A stretch of 64,000 bases of DNA from assembly GCA_029067085.1 (NCBI GenBank), contig JAIEFE010000011.1:1-64000 (forward strand). The letters are read 5' to 3'. The notes under the pieces were generated by a model. It had not been told where the DNA came from, ran no database searches, and saw only the letters and a program-made list of their open reading frames with translations. The first letter of the stretch is position 1. Each line of letters opens with the position of its first letter. Positions 60,688 through 64,000 of this stretch are shown piece by piece. Source of the stretch: Lachnospiraceae bacterium (GTDB lineage Bacteria > Bacillota > Clostridia > Lachnospirales > Lachnospiraceae). Both the position numbers and the translations under genes were made by a program.

Positions 60688-62547
60688 ATGAAACGGAAAG
60701 AGAATAAAAAGGAAGAAGAAAAGAAAAATCCATACCATAAAGAATACGGCGTATTCAGCAATACATGGTATCTGCTCAAAGCCATAGCGAGATTTGAACC
60801 GAAGATTCTGTTCATGATACTTCTGGGCATGGTCATGGAGCCTGTCATGCAGTATTTATGGACATTTTTGTCCAAGTTTATCATAGACGTGATCTCGGAG
60901 AACGGAGGCGTGGACCGGCTCCTTAAGATCATTGTCTTCTTTGCGATATTGCAGCTTGCGACCCTCATGCTGAGCACGTACCGCAATAAGGATATGTGGA
61001 CTCGCTTTGTCAGTGTCCGGTTTGGCTTGCTGAATCTGAAAAACCAAAAAGTCATGACGATGAACTATCAGTATCTGGAGGATTCCGACGTGATGGACTG
61101 CTACCAGAAGGCGAGTCAGGCCTGCAACAACAATGACAACGGAGTGGAGGGGCTGCAGCGAACTCTGGCAAACGCTCTGATCAATCTGACGGTTGCGCTG
61201 GCAGGAATGCTGATACTCGGAACCATGCATCCGGGCGTCGTACTGCTCATGTTTGTACTGTCAGTCGTTCATTTTGTGATCAGGGACCGGGTGAACAAGA
61301 AAGCCAAGGAGAAAGTCTGGGATCCGCTGGCGCCATGGTGGCGTAAAAACAACTATATGGGATACATGACGACGAATTTCAGTGCGGCCAAAGATATCCG
61401 CATGTTCGGCTTAAAGGACTGGCTCCTCGAAAAATACCGGGAGCTGCAAAAAGTCCGCTATGATAAGCAGATCCTGAATGAAAGGATATGGTTTATCTCG
61501 GGTCTGACCCACGATCTGATGTGGGCGGCAGCGCAGGGAGCGATCTACGCCTGGCTGATCGCGGGGACAGTGCGGGGCGAGATCACGCCGGGTAATTTTG
61601 CATTGTATCTGACTTCCTCCGCTACCTTTTATAACTATATATCTTATGCGCTGAGAGGATTCAGCGATCTTCTGGCAAAAAGCAGGGAAGTGGATGATTT
61701 CAGAAGCTTTATTGACTTTGAGGGAGGCGGTATGGACGAGGGAGAAGAAGTTCCTGTCAGTACGGCCTATCAATTCGAGTTTAAAAACGTGTCGTTCAAG
61801 TATCCGAAAGCCGATACCTATGCGCTGAAGAATCTCTCATTGACCTTATCACCGGGAGAGCGGCTGGCGGTGGTAGGATTAAACGGTGCGGGGAAATCGA
61901 CTTTTATCAAGCTCCTGCTTCGTCTCTATGAACCTGCGGAGGGAGAAATTCTCTTAAACGGCGTGAATGTGAACCGCTACGCGAGGGGAAGCTACTACCG
62001 GCTGTTTGCGCCGGTATTTCAGGATGTGGAATTGTTTGCTTTTCCGCTTTCCGAGAATATTTCCATGCAGGAGCCGCAGGATACCGATAAGGAAAAAGCC
62101 AGGGAGTGCCTTGTAAAAAGCGGTCTGGAAGATAAATTAAAGGATCTGCCGTCAGGTGTGGATACGGAGGTTTTGAAAGTCATCCATGATGACGGTACGG
62201 ATTTCAGCGGCGGCGAGAAACAGAAGATCGCTCTCGCCCGCGCGCTCTATAAAGAGGCGCCGGTGGTGGTCTTGGACGAGCCTACGGCGGCACTTGACGC
62301 TCTGGCGGAGAGTAAACTGTATCAGGATTTTGACAAGCTGATCGGAGAGAGGAGCGCGGTCTACATCAGCCACCGCTTAAGCTCCACTCAGTTCTGTTCC
62401 CATGTGGCGATGTTTGAGGAGGGAGAACTGGTGGAATACGGCACACACCAGGAGCTGCTTGAGAAGGATGGAGCCTATGCAAAGATGTTCCATACGCAGG
62501 CGCAGTACTATGTGGAAGATGCGGAGGGGGTGACGGCGGATGTCTGA
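60688..62547 (+). CDS. ABC exporter, fused membrane-ATPase subunit A
   Basis: 619 aa. Six-helix membrane domain (about 30-330) then ATPase: Walker A GLNGAGKST, signature FSGGEKQKIALARAL, Walker B VVVLDEPTAALDAL, switch His in VYISHRLSS. Half-transporter of the multidrug/lipid/peptide export class. It overlaps the next gene by 8 bases, and the partner is a similar half-transporter, so the pair forms a heterodimer. N-terminus very basic and acidic (KRKENKKEEEKKNPYHKEYG). Substrate unknown; it is a separate transcription unit from the importers. Confidence 0.92.
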   Translation: MKRKENKKEEEKKNPYHKEYGVFSNTWYLLKAIARFEPKILFMILLGMVMEPVMQYLWTFLSKFIIDVISENGGVDRLLKIIVFFAILQLATLMLSTYRNKDMWTRFVSVRFGLLNLKNQKVMTMNYQYLEDSDVMDCYQKASQACNNNDNGVEGLQRTLANALINLTVALAGMLILGTMHPGVVLLMFVLSVVHFVIRDRVNKKAKEKVWDPLAPWWRKNNYMGYMTTNFSAAKDIRMFGLKDWLLEKYRELQKVRYDKQILNERIWFISGLTHDLMWAAAQGAIYAWLIAGTVRGEITPGNFALYLTSSATFYNYISYALRGFSDLLAKSREVDDFRSFIDFEGGGMDEGEEVPVSTAYQFEFKNVSFKYPKADTYALKNLSLTLSPGERLAVVGLNGAGKSTFIKLLLRLYEPAEGEILLNGVNVNRYARGSYYRLFAPVFQDVELFAFPLSENISMQEPQDTDKEKARECLVKSGLEDKLKDLPSGVDTEVLKVIHDDGTDFSGGEKQKIALARALYKEAPVVVLDEPTAALDALAESKLYQDFDKLIGERSAVYISHRLSSTQFCSHVAMFEEGELVEYGTHQELLEKDGAYAKMFHTQAQYYVEDAEGVTADV

Positions 62548-64000
62548 GGCAAAGACGGATCAGAGTACAAAAGAAGGATTGAAAAGTATCAAAAAGACCT
62601 GGGAAACACTCCGTTTTATGTTGAAGCTCACATGGCAGAAAAAGCCGATCCTGCTTCTGGTCTATGCAGTAAGCCTGTTAAGAAGAGTGTTTGACAGAGC
62701 CTGGCAGATTCTTTTGCCAAAGCTTCTGATGGATGAACTGCAGTTATTTCTGGCCGGGGCGGAGGCGTCGCTTCACCTGCACAATATCGGCATGTATGCC
62801 GTGATCAGTGTGGGAGTCAACCTGCTGTCCGGTATCATAGGCAGTATTGTGGATGACCATGCAAGATCGGTGATAAACGAGTGGTTTCAGGAATACATTG
62901 CCGCTGATATGGCCAGACAGGCGATGGAAATGGATTTTGAACACACCGAGGACCCGGATGCACTGGATGTCCTGAATAAGGCCAACGAAGGAATGAGCTG
63001 GTACAGCGGCGGCGTAGAGGGCGTATTGAATGAACTGTTCCAACTGTTATCCAATATCCTGGTGATCTGCGGCGGCGCAGCGGTTGTTCTTGTGACCTGT
63101 CCGCTGCTGTTTCCGGTGCAGCTGGCGGCGCTTTTGGCATTTCTCTATTTTAATATGAAGAATAACAGGATCGAGGTGGCAAGCTTTGAGAGGCTCTCGG
63201 CGGATAACAGGATCTTCAGCTATTTCTTTTTCCAGATATCCCAGTTCCAATACGGAAAGGATATCCGCCTGTATAACAGCGCCGGTATGATGGGCAGGAG
63301 AGCAGAAGACCAGGCAAAGAAGATGACTGCCACATGGCTTGAGGAAAACGTAAAGACCCGAAACAACAATTGGGTGATGGACGTGGTCAATACGCTGCGG
63401 GATGCGATCAGTTATTTCTATATCGGATATCTGGCAATCACACATAAGATATCTCTGGGAGATTTCTCCATGTGCGTGGCGGCCGCTTCAGTCCTGTACC
63501 AGAGCATGTTTGGCATCGCAGGCGGATTACAGCAGATCACAAATCGCTGTAACTATGCGCACCGTTATCTGGAATTTCTGGAATATCCGGCGGCGATGGA
63601 GAAGGGAAGCCGCAGTGTGGAAAAGGGAGAACACACGATAGAGTTTGCAGACGTCAGCTTTCAGTATCCGCGCTCGGAAAACTATGTGCTGCGTCATATC
63701 AATTTAAAGATCAAGTCCGGCGAGCATCTGTCTATCGTAGGATTAAACGGCGCCGGAAAGACTACACTGGTAAAGCTTTTGTGCAGGCTCTATGATGTGA
63801 CGGAGGGAGCGATCCTGATCGACGGCGTCAATATCAAGGAATATGCCGAAGAGGAGTACAGACGGCTGTTTGCGGTTGTATTTCAGGATTTTGAATTATT
63901 TGCATTCAGCTTGAAAGAAAATGTCGTGCTTGCTGAAACAGACTCGGCAGATCCGAAGAAAATCGAGGAAGTCCTCCGGCTTACAGGCCTTTCCGAGGAT
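62540..64000 (+). CDS. ABC exporter subunit B (3' end outside window)
   Basis: The frame starts at ATG 62540 (MSEAKTDQSTKEGLKSIKKT), overlapping subunit A, and stays open to the last base (487 codons visible). The membrane domain comes first, then the ATPase Walker A VGLNGAGKTTLVKLL near 63740 and a Q-loop VVFQDFELFAF near 63880. The signature and Walker B motifs lie beyond the window, so whether both ATP sites are intact cannot be judged. Confidence 0.9.
   Translation, partial: MSEAKTDQSTKEGLKSIKKTWETLRFMLKLTWQKKPILLLVYAVSLLRRVFDRAWQILLPKLLMDELQLFLAGAEASLHLHNIGMYAVISVGVNLLSGIIGSIVDDHARSVINEWFQEYIAADMARQAMEMDFEHTEDPDALDVLNKANEGMSWYSGGVEGVLNELFQLLSNILVICGGAAVVLVTCPLLFPVQLAALLAFLYFNMKNNRIEVASFERLSADNRIFSYFFFQISQFQYGKDIRLYNSAGMMGRRAEDQAKKMTATWLEENVKTRNNNWVMDVVNTLRDAISYFYIGYLAITHKISLGDFSMCVAAASVLYQSMFGIAGGLQQITNRCNYAHRYLEFLEYPAAMEKGSRSVEKGEHTIEFADVSFQYPRSENYVLRHINLKIKSGEHLSIVGLNGAGKTTLVKLLCRLYDVTEGAILIDGVNIKEYAEEEYRRLFAVVFQDFELFAFSLKENVVLAETDSADPKKIEEVLRLTGLSED

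Overview
The window looks like chromosome of a gut-type Firmicute, most likely a Lachnospiraceae (Blautia/Ruminococcus-like clostridium). The basis is protein style rather than a marker gene: strong AGGAGG ribosome sites, a short class I ketol-acid reductoisomerase, YesN-type response regulator, MsmX-dependent sugar importers without their own ATPase, TauE/SafE exporters, and a phage lysis/serine-integrase end typical of clostridial phages. No rRNA, tRNA or CRISPR array was seen.

Layout. 1-3.7 kb: the end of a prophage or phage-like element (holin, modular endolysin, large serine recombinase). 3.7-5.4 kb: an AT-rich operon of three unrecognised proteins, two of them membrane proteins. 5,492-23,076: a 17.6-kb Tn7-like transposon. 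It carries tnsA-like, tnsB, tnsC and tniQ genes and has TGTCGTAG...CTACGACA ends. Its outer flanks carry the same 5 bp, TTAAA; joining them rebuilds, without gaps, a dispersed repeat that is intact at 25.2 kb. Both ends of the transposon are complete 250-bp MITE-like units in direct orientation. The cargo reads as a defence island: an unrecognised gene, a Shedu (DUF4263) nuclease, an IS110 element with a candidate bridge-RNA leader, a membrane-anchored macro-domain protein paired with a giant protein bearing a TIR/nucleoside-deoxyribosyltransferase-like domain (a candidate Thoeris-like system), and a nucleoside phosphorylase-membrane protein (broken by an in-frame stop) with a small membrane partner.

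23.1-33.9 kb: a GntR regulator and ilvC, a small membrane protein, a MATE exporter with a divergent cysteinyl-tRNA synthetase, an epimerase-like protein, a patatin-like lipase, two tail-to-tail TauE/SafE exporters and a lipoprotein. Hairpin-terminator repeats punctuate the first part. 33.9-43.2 kb: a redox cluster (aldo/keto reductase with ferredoxin domain, radical SAM protein, FAD reductase, LysR regulator), then flavodoxin, a short-chain dehydrogenase, a GH43-type glycosidase and an MFS exporter.

43.3-60.5 kb: a large saccharide-uptake locus. A YesN-type regulator diverges from an apparent operon with two importers (two binding proteins, four permeases), an NHL-repeat protein, a Yip1-type membrane protein, a DUF5696 protein and two U32-like paralogues. 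60.7-64 kb: a heterodimeric ABC exporter, the second half running off the window.
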